This document shows, one piece after another, positions 11,201 through 23,200 of a stretch of DNA of 64,000 bases. Position numbers and translations under genes: made by a program. Position 1 is the stretch's first letter, and every line of letters begins with the position of its first letter. Under the pieces are notes generated by a model, which saw only the letters and a list, made by a program, of their open reading frames with translations, was not told the origin of the DNA and ran no database searches. Source of the stretch: Stieleria varia (GTDB lineage Bacteria; Planctomycetota; Planctomycetia; Pirellulales; Pirellulaceae); assembly GCF_038443385.1 (NCBI RefSeq), contig NZ_CP151726.1, positions 6,572,001 through 6,636,000 on the forward strand, given 5' to 3'.

Positions 11201-14200
11201 GGCACGACTTGAATTCACCGGCCTGAACCGATTGCTGGGCGGTGAACGAAACGACGATTTGTTCGGCGGGACGATTCTCGATTTCATGCTCGGTCGTGGT
11301 GGCAACAACACGCTGTACCGCGTGGATGGATCGACGTTTGAGTCACTCGGTGGCGCGATACCCGGTAACGAATGGAAAGAATACGCCAAAGACACCGGTC
11401 AAGTCTGGTATGTGGGCGGCACCAACGCGGACGATGAGATCTCGGTCAACTTCGTCACCGAACCCGGCATTTTGTCCGACCACCACTTGATCACCCGTCT
11501 GACGGACAACAACGGCAACTTCACCTTCGACGCCCAAGTCCGCTTAGATTTCGATGCGACCGATGCGGATGGCAATCTGATCTGGAGCCCCCAGCAAATC
11601 GCCTTCGACTACCAAGCTCTGCGTGATGCCCAGGACGCACTCGATCCCGAATTGGAGATCGCTGCGACGCTGGAGCGGAAAGCGGAATCGGCACGCGAGA
11701 ATCTGATCAATCACCTGCTGCCGCCCGAAGGTGATTTCCTGGCGATCATCATCGATGCGTTGGACGGAAACGACAAGATCATCGTCGGGCCGACGGTGCA
11801 AAAGTCCGTTTGGATCGATGCGGGGGCGGGCGACGACGAAGTCACGATTCGCGGCGGCAACGCGATCCTGGCCGACCGCGCGGAGTCTGGTGAAACCGCT
11901 GGATTGCGAGGCAATAACGATGCACCCGAACGCGCGTTCTCGTTGACACGTCCTGCGGGAGCGCCGGTGAGCGATGCGAGCAAGACCAGCCCCGTCGTGA
12001 TCACCACCATCGACACCTCGGGGCTGTTGAACGGGCAACCAGTAACGATCGCGGGCGTCGGCGGAAACTCCGCCGCCAACGGATCGTTCTTTGCAAAGGT
12101 CACTTCGCCCACGACATTTGAATTGTATTCCAACGTCTCGTTGACGATCCCCGTCGCGGGCAACTCGGACTTCACCAGTGGCGGCAACTGGACGACTTCC
12201 GTTTTGCGTGCCCTGGATGGAACGGCAGCAAACTCCGATGGCTTGCTCTTCAGCGGGCTGACCATCGACAACGCGACTGACATCGACTGGTTCGCTTTCG
12301 AACTGGCGGCCACTCCCGGCGCCAACGCCGAAATTCAACTCGTCAGCGGCTCACCGATCGATGAACTGGGCTTGGAGATCTACGAGCAGGGCACTGACAC
12401 GAACAATCTGGCAAACCGAATCAACGCAGGGTCGTTTGCGACGACCGGTGACAAGAGTTCGATCTCGATCGCCAGCAGCCTTGTTGTCGGCACCACCTAT
12501 CTATTGAAAGTCACCAGTCCGAATGTTGTCCCAACGATCTATGACCTGCGGATCAATCTGTCGGGGACCGAGGATCTGGATGCCTTGTCGGAAATCCCGG
12601 CGATCAAGCTCGGAGTCCGCAGCGACGCGGTGCGCCGTGATTTGATCTTGGGCGGCCCCGGCGATGACAAACTGCTCGGCGGTCCCGGCAGGGACTGGAT
12701 TCTCGGCGGTCCTGGCAACGACGTCATCAGTGGCGGTCTGGACCGCATGGCGAGCGACTTGCTGTTGGGCGAAGAAGGCGACGATACGTTCCAAATCATC
12801 CCGGATGAACTGCCGCGGGTTGGCAACCAGCCCGACTCGTTGTTTGACCCGGTGACTCAAAAGTATCGTCCGACGGCCAACGACATCATCGACGGCGGTG
12901 TGGGCACTGACCGCATGCTGTACGTCGGCGGTGACCTGGATCGCCGTGGTTTCCCCGTCCCCGACTTTGCGGCACTGAAATACAACACGCAACTGCAACG
13001 CTACGAGTTCTCGAGTCTTGTTTGGGACATCGGTCAGCAGCAATTCACGCCCGATACGGATGTGACGAGCGGCAATCAGTACCTGCGTCAGTACCTGTTC
13101 TATCAAACGAAGAATATCGAAGGGACGCACGCGGTCCTGGGGCAAGGCGACGACAGTTTCCACGCGGATCCCAGCTATCTGTTCCCTGGCAGTGCCGTGC
13201 CCGAGGAATGGGGGATCGCACTCGGCGATTTCCAACAGGGTGCCGTTGCCGCATCGTTGAACATCGACGGTGGATTCGGTAACGACGAACTCTTTGGCGG
13301 AGCCCTGGCGGACACGATCAGCGGCGGACCGGGCAACGACCTGATCATGGGTGCGCAGGGCAATGACGAGCTGTCAGGTGATGGCGGCAACGATACCATT
13401 TACGGCCTCAGTGGCTCAGAGGCCGCGCGTATGCCCACGAGCGTCCGTGCTCAAACGTCCTTTGGATTCAGCGAGCCGTATCGCTATTCACTTGTCGCTC
13501 CATTCTTTGCTTTGCCTGAGGCAGGACGCCCGGGGGTTGATCTCAATGCACTGCGTCCTGTCGCGCACTACTCCTTCGATAGTGCCAGCGACATTGGTGA
13601 TGACGTTTCGGGGCGTGGCCATGACTTAACCACAACGAACGTCACATGGTCCAGTGACGGAATTTCGGGCGGCAGTGCTCAATTCACTGGCCAAAGCTCG
13701 GTATTGACCATCGGATCGACTGGAGTCGATCTGGGTACGACATGGACGGTGTCGGCTTGGTTCAAGGGTTACGTTGACAGTAACGATTGGAATGCTCTTT
13801 TTCATGGTGTTCAGAATGATTACCAAATCATTGTTCATGCGAATTCGGAAAACCTTGGCTCATATTCCTCGTCTCAGGGCTTTATCGACAGTGGCATCGA
13901 CTTTTCGCGGGCAGGCCTGGGAGAAAGTTGGCACCAGATCACGGCCGTCGGCGCTGCAGGGTCCACCAAGTTTTATGTCGATGGTTTGCTGGCCGGAGAA
14001 ATCAACGCACAGATGCCCGGAAGTGTCCTGAGCATTGGGAACTTTGCAGCAGGAACTCAACAGTTTGCCGACCAACTTGATGAAGTCTACCTGTACGACA
14101 AAGCACTCACTGCCAGGCAGGTGGCGGAGCACTTTGCAACGACGCAACTTTCTACGAATACGTCCATTAACAATGATGCATTTGGGTTCGGCGGAGCTGG

Positions 14201-17200
14201 TGCCGACGACCATCTTTCGCAACTCAAGTTTGTCGGCGACTTCAATGGTGATGGGCTCGATGACTTCATTGCCAGCAGTGATACCACGAGCTACGTTCTG
14301 CTCGGTCCAGTGCAGATAGACGCTTTGGAACAGATCGACCAATACGCGGACATCATCATTGACCATGCGAGTCTCGGAACGCCGTCGCGTAGTTTTGGTG
14401 ACATCGACGGAGACGGTTTTGCTGATCTTGCGTTTGCACAGAACGTCAATGGTTCACAGGTAGTCAAGGTCGTCTTAGGCGGCGAGACAAAGAAGACAAC
14501 GGACGCTCAAGGTGCCGTCAGCGAAGCTGCGTGGGGCCGTGTTTGGGATCTGGCATTCGTCGCGTCGAGTTTCAACAGTCCAGCGGTCACAAGCAGTTTC
14601 CGGGTGATTGATCTTGACGTTGCAAGGCTATCTGCAACGGTCAACTTAGACGTATTCGACATGACCGGCGATGGATTGGCAGATGTTGTGGTGCTTGCTA
14701 GTTCAACTGACGGCGCGAGTTCACTGGAGGAAGGTGTTTTCGAAATCGGCTATGTATTCTCTGGTGCGACACTTGAATCGAAAGCCAAACTGAATCATTT
14801 CGATCAAGTGGGCAATCTATTATCAAAGGACGAGTCGCCAAATATTCAAACGACTGTTCTTAAGGATCAGAACGGCGATGGATTCGATGAGCTGCTTTTC
14901 GGAAACCTGCAGCTCGACAGTGAATTGCTGAAATCCAGAAACCAAACTTTCGACACGTTCTACTTCCCGGCCCAAGTCGCAACTTTCGAAGGGAATCAAC
15001 CAATCGATATCGTGCTGAATGGACTGGCGGTCAGGATCGATGTCAGTTTTGATAAAAAGAATGCCGCAAACAACACGACCGATAAGATCGTTGAGCAAAT
15101 CAATGCTAAGATTCTGCAATCACCGCTCGCAGGGTTGGTCATTGCAGAAAACTTCGACGCTGGCGATGGCTTTGAACGAATCCTTTACAGTACGCCAAAT
15201 GGAGCAAGCGACCGGATTGGGCTCCTCGTCTTTGGACGCAATGGCGATCCAATCTCCGTTCCGACCACGGTTTTCCAAAGTGCTGTCACGAATTCGACTT
15301 CGCAGCCGATCACCGATTTTGGTACGACGTTTTCAGAGATTCGTATTAACGCCGCAACGCTCGCTTCGAATTTGAAGGTGACCATTGATTACACCCATAC
15401 GTACAATTCTGATTTGGAAGTCCAACTTGTCTCACCCGATGGAACGCGGGTCAAACTCTTTTCCGGCATTGGTGGTGTCAGCGACAACTTCAACTCGACT
15501 CTCGCTGATTCTGCAGCATCTTCGATCAATCAATCTGGTATCAATCTCGTCAACGGTTCAACCTATCGCCCCGAGCAAGCGTTGGCGTCATTCAATGGGA
15601 TGTCCGCCTATGGCACTTGGAAACTGGAGATCACAGACAGGTTTGGTGGGGACCAAGGCACGCTGAACTCGTGGACGTTGGATTATGACTACACGGTTGC
15701 AAATGGATCTGCTGGCGGGAGCATCGGCGAGGCATATCAAAGTTTCAGTACGCCGTCTATCGGAAGCTCATCCATTGCAAACTTGATGAATGAGCCGAAA
15801 CTCGGTGGCGGTTCAAGCCTGACCCAGTTTGTTGTCGCAGTCAACGAATTCGGCACCTCGTCGTCGCAAATCTTATCGCTTGGCGACGTGAATAACGATG
15901 GATATGGCGATTTTGCATCTGCGACCCCGACCGGAATCGATGTTCACTACGGAACGCCAAACGTTACTTCGACGAGCCCGGTCGCCATTGCTATTGCGGG
16001 AGCAAACCTCACGGCCGCAGCTGGTGACTTTGATCGCGATGGCAATGTGGATCTCGCGGTGACAGCGAACGACGGTTCACTATCCAATATCTTCATCTTC
16101 CATTCCATTGCCAGCCTGGGTTCAACGCTTACGCTGACCCAAGCTGACTTGATCCTGCCGTTTTCACCCGGATCAACTTCGGCAGAATCAAGTGTCAACC
16201 TACGGTCGTACGATCTGAACGCGGATTTGATCGATGATTTGGTGATCTCCGATAGTAGTGCCGCCAACGCGAGTGGCAGTCTTGGGGCCGGCCAGATCTA
16301 TGTCGTGTATGGCGCACGCAAGACGATTGAGTTGCCAACGAACAACATCGGCGATCTTGAAAACTTCTCCGTTCCGGGCATTGGTTCGTTCCTGGTGGAT
16401 TCAGGAACGGGACGGCCAGAGAAGTTCTCAAACGCGGGGGACTCGTTTGAAGTCGTTTCCGCAAGCGATGAGAAGTGGTTCCGTTTCGCGACACTCGGGG
16501 ACGGTAAGGAAGGTGACTACATTCATGTCATTGATGAGTCGCCTGTCTTCAGCGATGCCTTGTCCGCAGATTTGCTTGATGTCAACGGAGGAATCATTGC
16601 GTCTGATCAACGTGCGTTTGACTTGCGCGTGATTCCAGCGGGGACCTATTTCTTGCGTGTGCGTTCGACGCAACCGACACCATTTACGATTGAGTCCGAT
16701 GCACCAGCGAGCCAATACTCCGGTTCGTCCACGTTGCCAGACCGCGACTTGATCCGTGGCGGCGATGGTGACGATACGATCTATGGGAACAACGACATCG
16801 ATCAAGTCTTCAGCGGCAGTGGCGCCGACACCGTGGTTGCAGAGTCGATTGAAATTCGCGACGGAAGTCCTGGCGATGCGACGTCAATGCCACCGCTATC
16901 GGAGCTCATTTCGGGAGACACTCATGTAGCGTTGGATCCGATCGTGAACGAGATGCTTGGGCCAGACATATTTCTGCCACGATCCGAGTTCTTCACGTCA
17001 GCGATCTTTGCAGATAACTTTTCAGAACCATCACTTGATCCGTCAGACTGGACCGTCACTGATTCGGCAAGCATTGTCGATTCGGCGATAGCGTTGCGGA
17101 ATATTAGCAACAGTGCTTGGTCGAAAACCTATTCCGGCATCCATTTGGAATTGACATTCGATCTTGCGGCAGGACTTGGATACAACCAACCTGAAGTGGC

Positions 17201-20200
17201 CGACAAGTTCTTTGTCGACGTTGACAGTGGAACGGGTTGGGTTGAGGTTTTTGAGAAACCGGGAACCGGGGGCGACATACCCTACCAACGAATTACCATT
17301 CCGTTGGTGGAATCGGGAAACGCTCGCTTCCGATTCCGCTCCATTGGAACCGCGGGAGATTTCGACTACTGGTTCGTCGATAATGTGGTCGTCAATAGCA
17401 GTACTCCAGTCGATGTTCATCCCGTCGCCGACGCGCTCGGCGTGCCAACGACGCTGGGAATTGACTTGCGATTGCGACTTGGCGGCGACATTCGAATGTC
17501 AGACCTTGGGTCAATCACTTCACTCGACGCCAGCGGCCTCGGAGTTCGTTCGCTCGATGGCATTGAGCATCTGCCTCGACTGCAAAAACTGGATTTGTCG
17601 GATAACGATCGATTGGACGGAAATGGAACCATTTCCGGATTGAGTTCTCTGGCGGAGCTAAAGAGCCTTCGCACCCTGGATCTGAGTGCGAATGCAAATC
17701 TGACGGATATTGGACCGTTGGGTGAAGTGGCGAGATTGCGAGAGCTGTATCTCGACGGCACCGGCATCGATCCGATTCAAGATCCATCAGGCCCCGTTGC
17801 GTACAACGGGTCCATTGCTGTAGTTGGGACACCGCAGAATCTCGATGGGGAATCCTGGAGACTCAATGATGATCCGGCTATCACAGATTCAACGACCGTT
17901 GCCCATGTGACAATTCAAGGAACGACGACTCCCGGTAATGTAGAGTCCGAACTCTTTACGTTTGAGGTAGGAGCAAATTCTCGGATCATCTTAAAGGCCA
18001 TCAATTTCCGCGGCAGCTTGGCCTTGGAAAATACTGGTGGTCAACTTGTCGATGTTGTTGCAAGCCCGAGTGTACCAGCCGATCTTGAGATCGATCAGAT
18101 CGTTACCACAGCGGGAACCTATAGCATTGCACTTTATGACGATGGTGTGAATGGTGTTCCTTTCATGCTGCATGTCTCCGTGCAGAGCCAGGCAAACTAC
18201 AGCCTCCCCTCCGCAGCGGTGGAGTTGGACCAACTGGAGGTGCTAACGCTGCCAGTGGCGGGTTTGCAAAGTCGCCAGAATCTGACGGGAAAACAAGGAA
18301 CGCAAGCAACCATTACGACTGCGGCGTCGGGTACATGGACCGTGTCCAACTCGGTGGGCACGATAATCGCAAGTAGCACGGTCAACGGAAGCATCATCAC
18401 GTTCACACCGACTGATGCGGGGGTATACACCATCTACCACGACACGATCGGCTCGTTCCCTTTCATCGCGCACAACGTTGCACCGGAGATCAGGAATCTT
18501 CCCGCCACGATCGCGTTGAACCAGGGCAACGTCCGTTCGGATGGTCAACTGCTGGCATCACCGTTTGCCATCGTGGACGCAGGCGTGACGACTCGACAGG
18601 TGACCGTCACGGAAAAGGCCACCGGCATTGTGACGGATTTGACGACCGGTTCACTGGAAATGAACGACGATGTCGTGGAATTGGATACCGAAATCCTGGA
18701 CGGAGCATCGGATGTGACGGTGGCATTCTGGATGAACAGCGCCTTGGCCGAGGGGCAATTCGTCTTGAGTGCCGCAAATGATTCAAATGACAATGAGTTT
18801 TTGATTGGTGCAACGAGCACAGGAGTCGCCGTTTATTCGGGCGGAGGCTTGGTTTCGTCCGATGCCATTGCATTGGCAAATGCGTGGCATCATGTTGCCG
18901 TTGTGCGAAGTGCTACGAATGATTCCGTGGAGTTCTACGTCGATGGGCAACGGCGTGGAGTCAGAAACATCACCAATCTGGACGTGTTGACCGTTCAAGG
19001 ACTGGTTCTTGGTCAAGACCAAGACGTCGTTGGGGGAGGTTTTCAAGCCAGTCAAGATTTCGTGGGGAACCTCGACGAACTGGCCGTTTGGCGACGAGCC
19101 CTCAATGGTGAACAGATCAAAGCCCTGTTTGACAACGGTGTCGTGGGAACGGAAGCCGACCTGGCCGCGTACTTCCCGCTGAACGAATCTGGCGGCGATG
19201 TCATTCATGACCGCAGTCCGAACCGACGAGATGGTGTCGTTCGTTCTGTCGACACGGGAACCGAGTTCACCTGGTCGACCGACAGTGGCGTTGCGGACAA
19301 GGATTTCCAAGCGTTGGTTCCCGGAGATTACGACCTCGTCGTGATCGCGCATGATACCGACGGTGCATCGGATCGTGCGGAAACGACCATCGTCGTCAGC
19401 AACGTGGCGCCCACGGCGTGGATCACTCCAGGCGTTGACTTCACCGTCAAAGCGGGCGACACGGTTTCGCTTGATGCCTTGGATGCATTGCTGCCCTCAA
19501 CGGATCCGGGCGACGATGCGATGACTTTCCAGTGGACCGTCACCGCAAGTGTGCTGCCGGAACCCACCGCGGCTGCTCCGGCCGCCACGGGAGAGACATT
19601 CGAATTTGTGCCAACCGTTGCCGGTCGTTACACCGTGACCTTGACCGCGACGGATGTCTACGGTGCCGAGTCGACGGACACGGTTTCCGTGAATGTCAAT
19701 CCGACGGCGCCTCTGCTGGCCATCCAATCGGGAACGGAAGGCGACGTGATTCGGTTCAATGCGTCCGGCGGTTCCGAGTTGGCAAACGGTGTGCCCCGTT
19801 CGTATTCGTGGCGTGCCTACGTGACCGCCGGAGTGAATGAAATCACCGGTGACAAGTTCGATTTTGCCTTCTTGCCCACGGACGATGGTGTCTACACGGT
19901 CGAATTAATAATCACGGACACGGTCGACGGTGTGAACTACGTTTCCGCCGCCAGCACGACTTCGGTAACCATCGGCAACGCAAATCCGATCTTCGACTTT
20001 GGTGTTGCGACGACCGGCGTGGAAGGAACCCCGGTCACGATCACTCCGACGGTTTCCGACCCTGGCTCGGCGGACACCTTCACGTATCTTTGGGAAGTCC
20101 GCAATCAGAACAACGTCCCCGTGTTCCTCAGCGCCAACGATCTGCCATCAGTCGTTTTCCTTCCCAGCAACAATGGAGATTACACGGCCAAGCTGGTTGT

Positions 20201-23200
20201 GACCGATGACAATGGTGGCGTTACCACGGCAACAACAACGGTCGCGGTCTTCAACAGCCCGCCCACTGTCTCCGCGATGATCACCACTCCGTCAAACGTT
20301 GCGGAGTACGAGCCGAATGATTCTCGACTCACTGCACAAGATATTGACGGCGAAAATTGGACGCTGGCGAACAATCCCAATGTCGAACAGTCAACCAGTA
20401 TTCCCCATGTCTCGATCACGGGCACCGGCGACAACTCGATCGACTATTTTTCGTTCACTGCGAACGCTGGTGACCGCGCGATCTTTGATATCGACGCGAA
20501 TTCCTTCGATACGGAGTTGTTCTTGTTCGACGAGGCTGGCATGCTGCTCGCGGCCAACGATGATAACATTGGCCCCAACGACGCAGGGCAGGGGGACGGT
20601 GTCAGTTCGTTCATCGATTACACCTTCCAATCTTCTGGCACGTTTGTCATCGGTGTGTCGGGATACAACAGCAAAGCTGAAAACGGCGAAATTGTTCCAG
20701 ACGGTGTCGGAGGCCCCATCCAGCCAGGTGAAACGTACACACTGCATGTTTCGATCGAGAACCACCAATACAGTGAAAAGACGCTGCGTGTGCCCGAGTT
20801 GCAGAACGGCAACCTAGTGGATTTCCAGGGGACGTTCACGGACCTAGCCGGCGGAAACGACGAGCTGTTCGATGTGCTTTGGGACTTCGGTGACGGCACC
20901 ACCTCTAATTTCCTTTCACCTTCCCACATCTACGCGGACAGCGGCGTCTACACGGTCACTCTCTCAGTGACGGACAAAGACGGCGGGGTCGGTGTCGATA
21001 CGGTCACGGTCATGATCGACAATGTGGCACCGCTCAACCCCATCGTGACGGGACCAACGCAGTCCAGCGAAGACACCGTGGTCGAATTGTCTGGTACCGT
21101 CAGTGACCTCAATGGTTTGCTAGCCAGTGCAACGGACCTCGAACCGTTGCGCGCGACGATCGACTTTGGAGATGGGGGCGCACTACCGATCTTGCTTCGT
21201 CCGGTCACGACCCCGGCCCAAGACATTGCATTCGCAGAAGTCGAATTGAACAATTCGTTTGCCCAAGCTCAATCGCTGCAGAATGCCAGTTGGAACTTGC
21301 AGTCGGTCGTCGGATTCACCAACCCAACAACGATTCCGCACGTCAGTGTCGAAGGCACGATGGAGTCTGGCAACGATGATTACTTCTCATTCCAAGCGGT
21401 CGCCGGTTCGCAGATCACTTTGGGGCATTTCGCCCCTGGCATCGGCGACACCGTACGACTGTTCGACTACACAGGCGAAGTGCCTGTCGAGATCCAGGCG
21501 ATGACGTCGACCGCCGCAAATCAACAATTAGTGATCATTGCCGTGGCGGCGAATTCTGGTCAGTACGTGATACGGCTCGAAACTCCCAATCCCGCGGCCT
21601 ATTACCTTCTTCGCGTCTCGGTTGAGAATCATCCTGTCAAAGGCGTACCCACTGGCGACTACACATTCACGTCGAAGCACGTTTTCGCCGATCCCGGCGT
21701 GTACGACGTTTCCATTCGTGTGAGCGATGATGACGGTGGAGTGAGTGTTTCGACACCACACCAGATCACGATCGTCGATGGAACGCCGCCAACGGTGACG
21801 GCCGACTTGATCTCGCCGGATCCTCGCAACACTCCGGTCAGCGACATTGAGCTGTCCTTCGGCGAGCCGGTGACCGGTTTCGACCGTGCCGATCTGTCGC
21901 TGACGCTTGACGGCGGGGCCAATCTGTTGGCCGGCAGTGCGGCGACTTTGACGGATAACGGAAACGGAGTTTGGACGCTCGGTGGCTTGGCCGCGTTGAC
22001 CGCGACGGAAGGAAACTACGAGTTGTCGCTCGGGGCCGCCGCCTCAGGAATCGCTGACCTGCTGGGCTCCGACTTGGCCAATGATCTGTCATTGACCTGG
22101 ACCGTCGACACCACGGCTCCGGTCGTGACGGTCAATACCCAGTCCACGACCAGCGGCATGCCGGGATTGACCGGCACCGTCGATAACACCGACGCAACCA
22201 TTTTGGTGACGGTCAACGGCTCGTCCTATCCCGCCACCAACAACGGCGATGGAACATGGAGTCTGCCCGCTGGCACGATCAACCCGCTGACCGATGGCGT
22301 TTATGAGATCGTAGCGGTCGCCACCGATGCGGCGACCAATCAAGGATCCGACGGGACGACCAACGAGTTGACCGTCACATCGGTGATCGAGTCTTTCGTC
22401 AGCATCGATCAATTCGGCAACCTTGTGATCGCGGACATCAACAGCGACAGCTCGCAGAAGCTGTCGATTCGTCGCGTGGGAGCCAACTTGGTCATCACCG
22501 AGAACTCCGCGACACCGCTGCTGTTCGGGACCAACATCGCTGGCGCATCCGGCGACACCACCAGCTCCATCAGTGTTCCGTTGAGTCTGATCACACGTGC
22601 GATTCAAGTGAACGTCGCGTCTGGAAACGATACGCTGACCGATGAGTTGGTGATCGATTACGCCAGTGGCGGATTCTTTAGCGTGCCCGGTGGCATCGAT
22701 GTCATCGGCGGCGCGTCGGCGATGGACAAGTTGACCGTGACGGGTACGGGCAACACTGAGGCGGTTTACTCGATGGCGGTGGTTCCAGTCGGACAAACCC
22801 AATTGACTCTGACGGACGCCATCGGTTCGAACACGATTCGTTATGACCGGTTTGAAAACATGACGTTTGACGGCATGTTGTCGTTCACCGCTTTGGATGC
22901 TTTGAACATCGGCAGCGACTCACTGACGATCGGATCGGTTGACCCAGTAAATCTTTCGAATGTGACCATGATCAACGGCGGCACGCTGACGGCCGACACG
23001 CTGGCCCTGGGGTCGGGTGATTCGCTGACGGGATCAGGAACGATCAACGCTCGAATTGCTGGCGAAGCGGGTTCGCTGATCAACGCGACAGGGAATCTGA
23101 CGCTGGGCAACGCCGCCGCCGATGACGGTTTCATCACGGACGGCGAATTGCGGACGCGAGAGAACACCGTCACGCTGCTGGATGCCAATCAAGCGGTTCT

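Noticed and set aside
12501..13235. 244-codon minus-strand frame
   Set aside because: Shadow of giant gene 1; no start context, no recognisable motif, and the sense strand is strongly conserved with giant gene 2.
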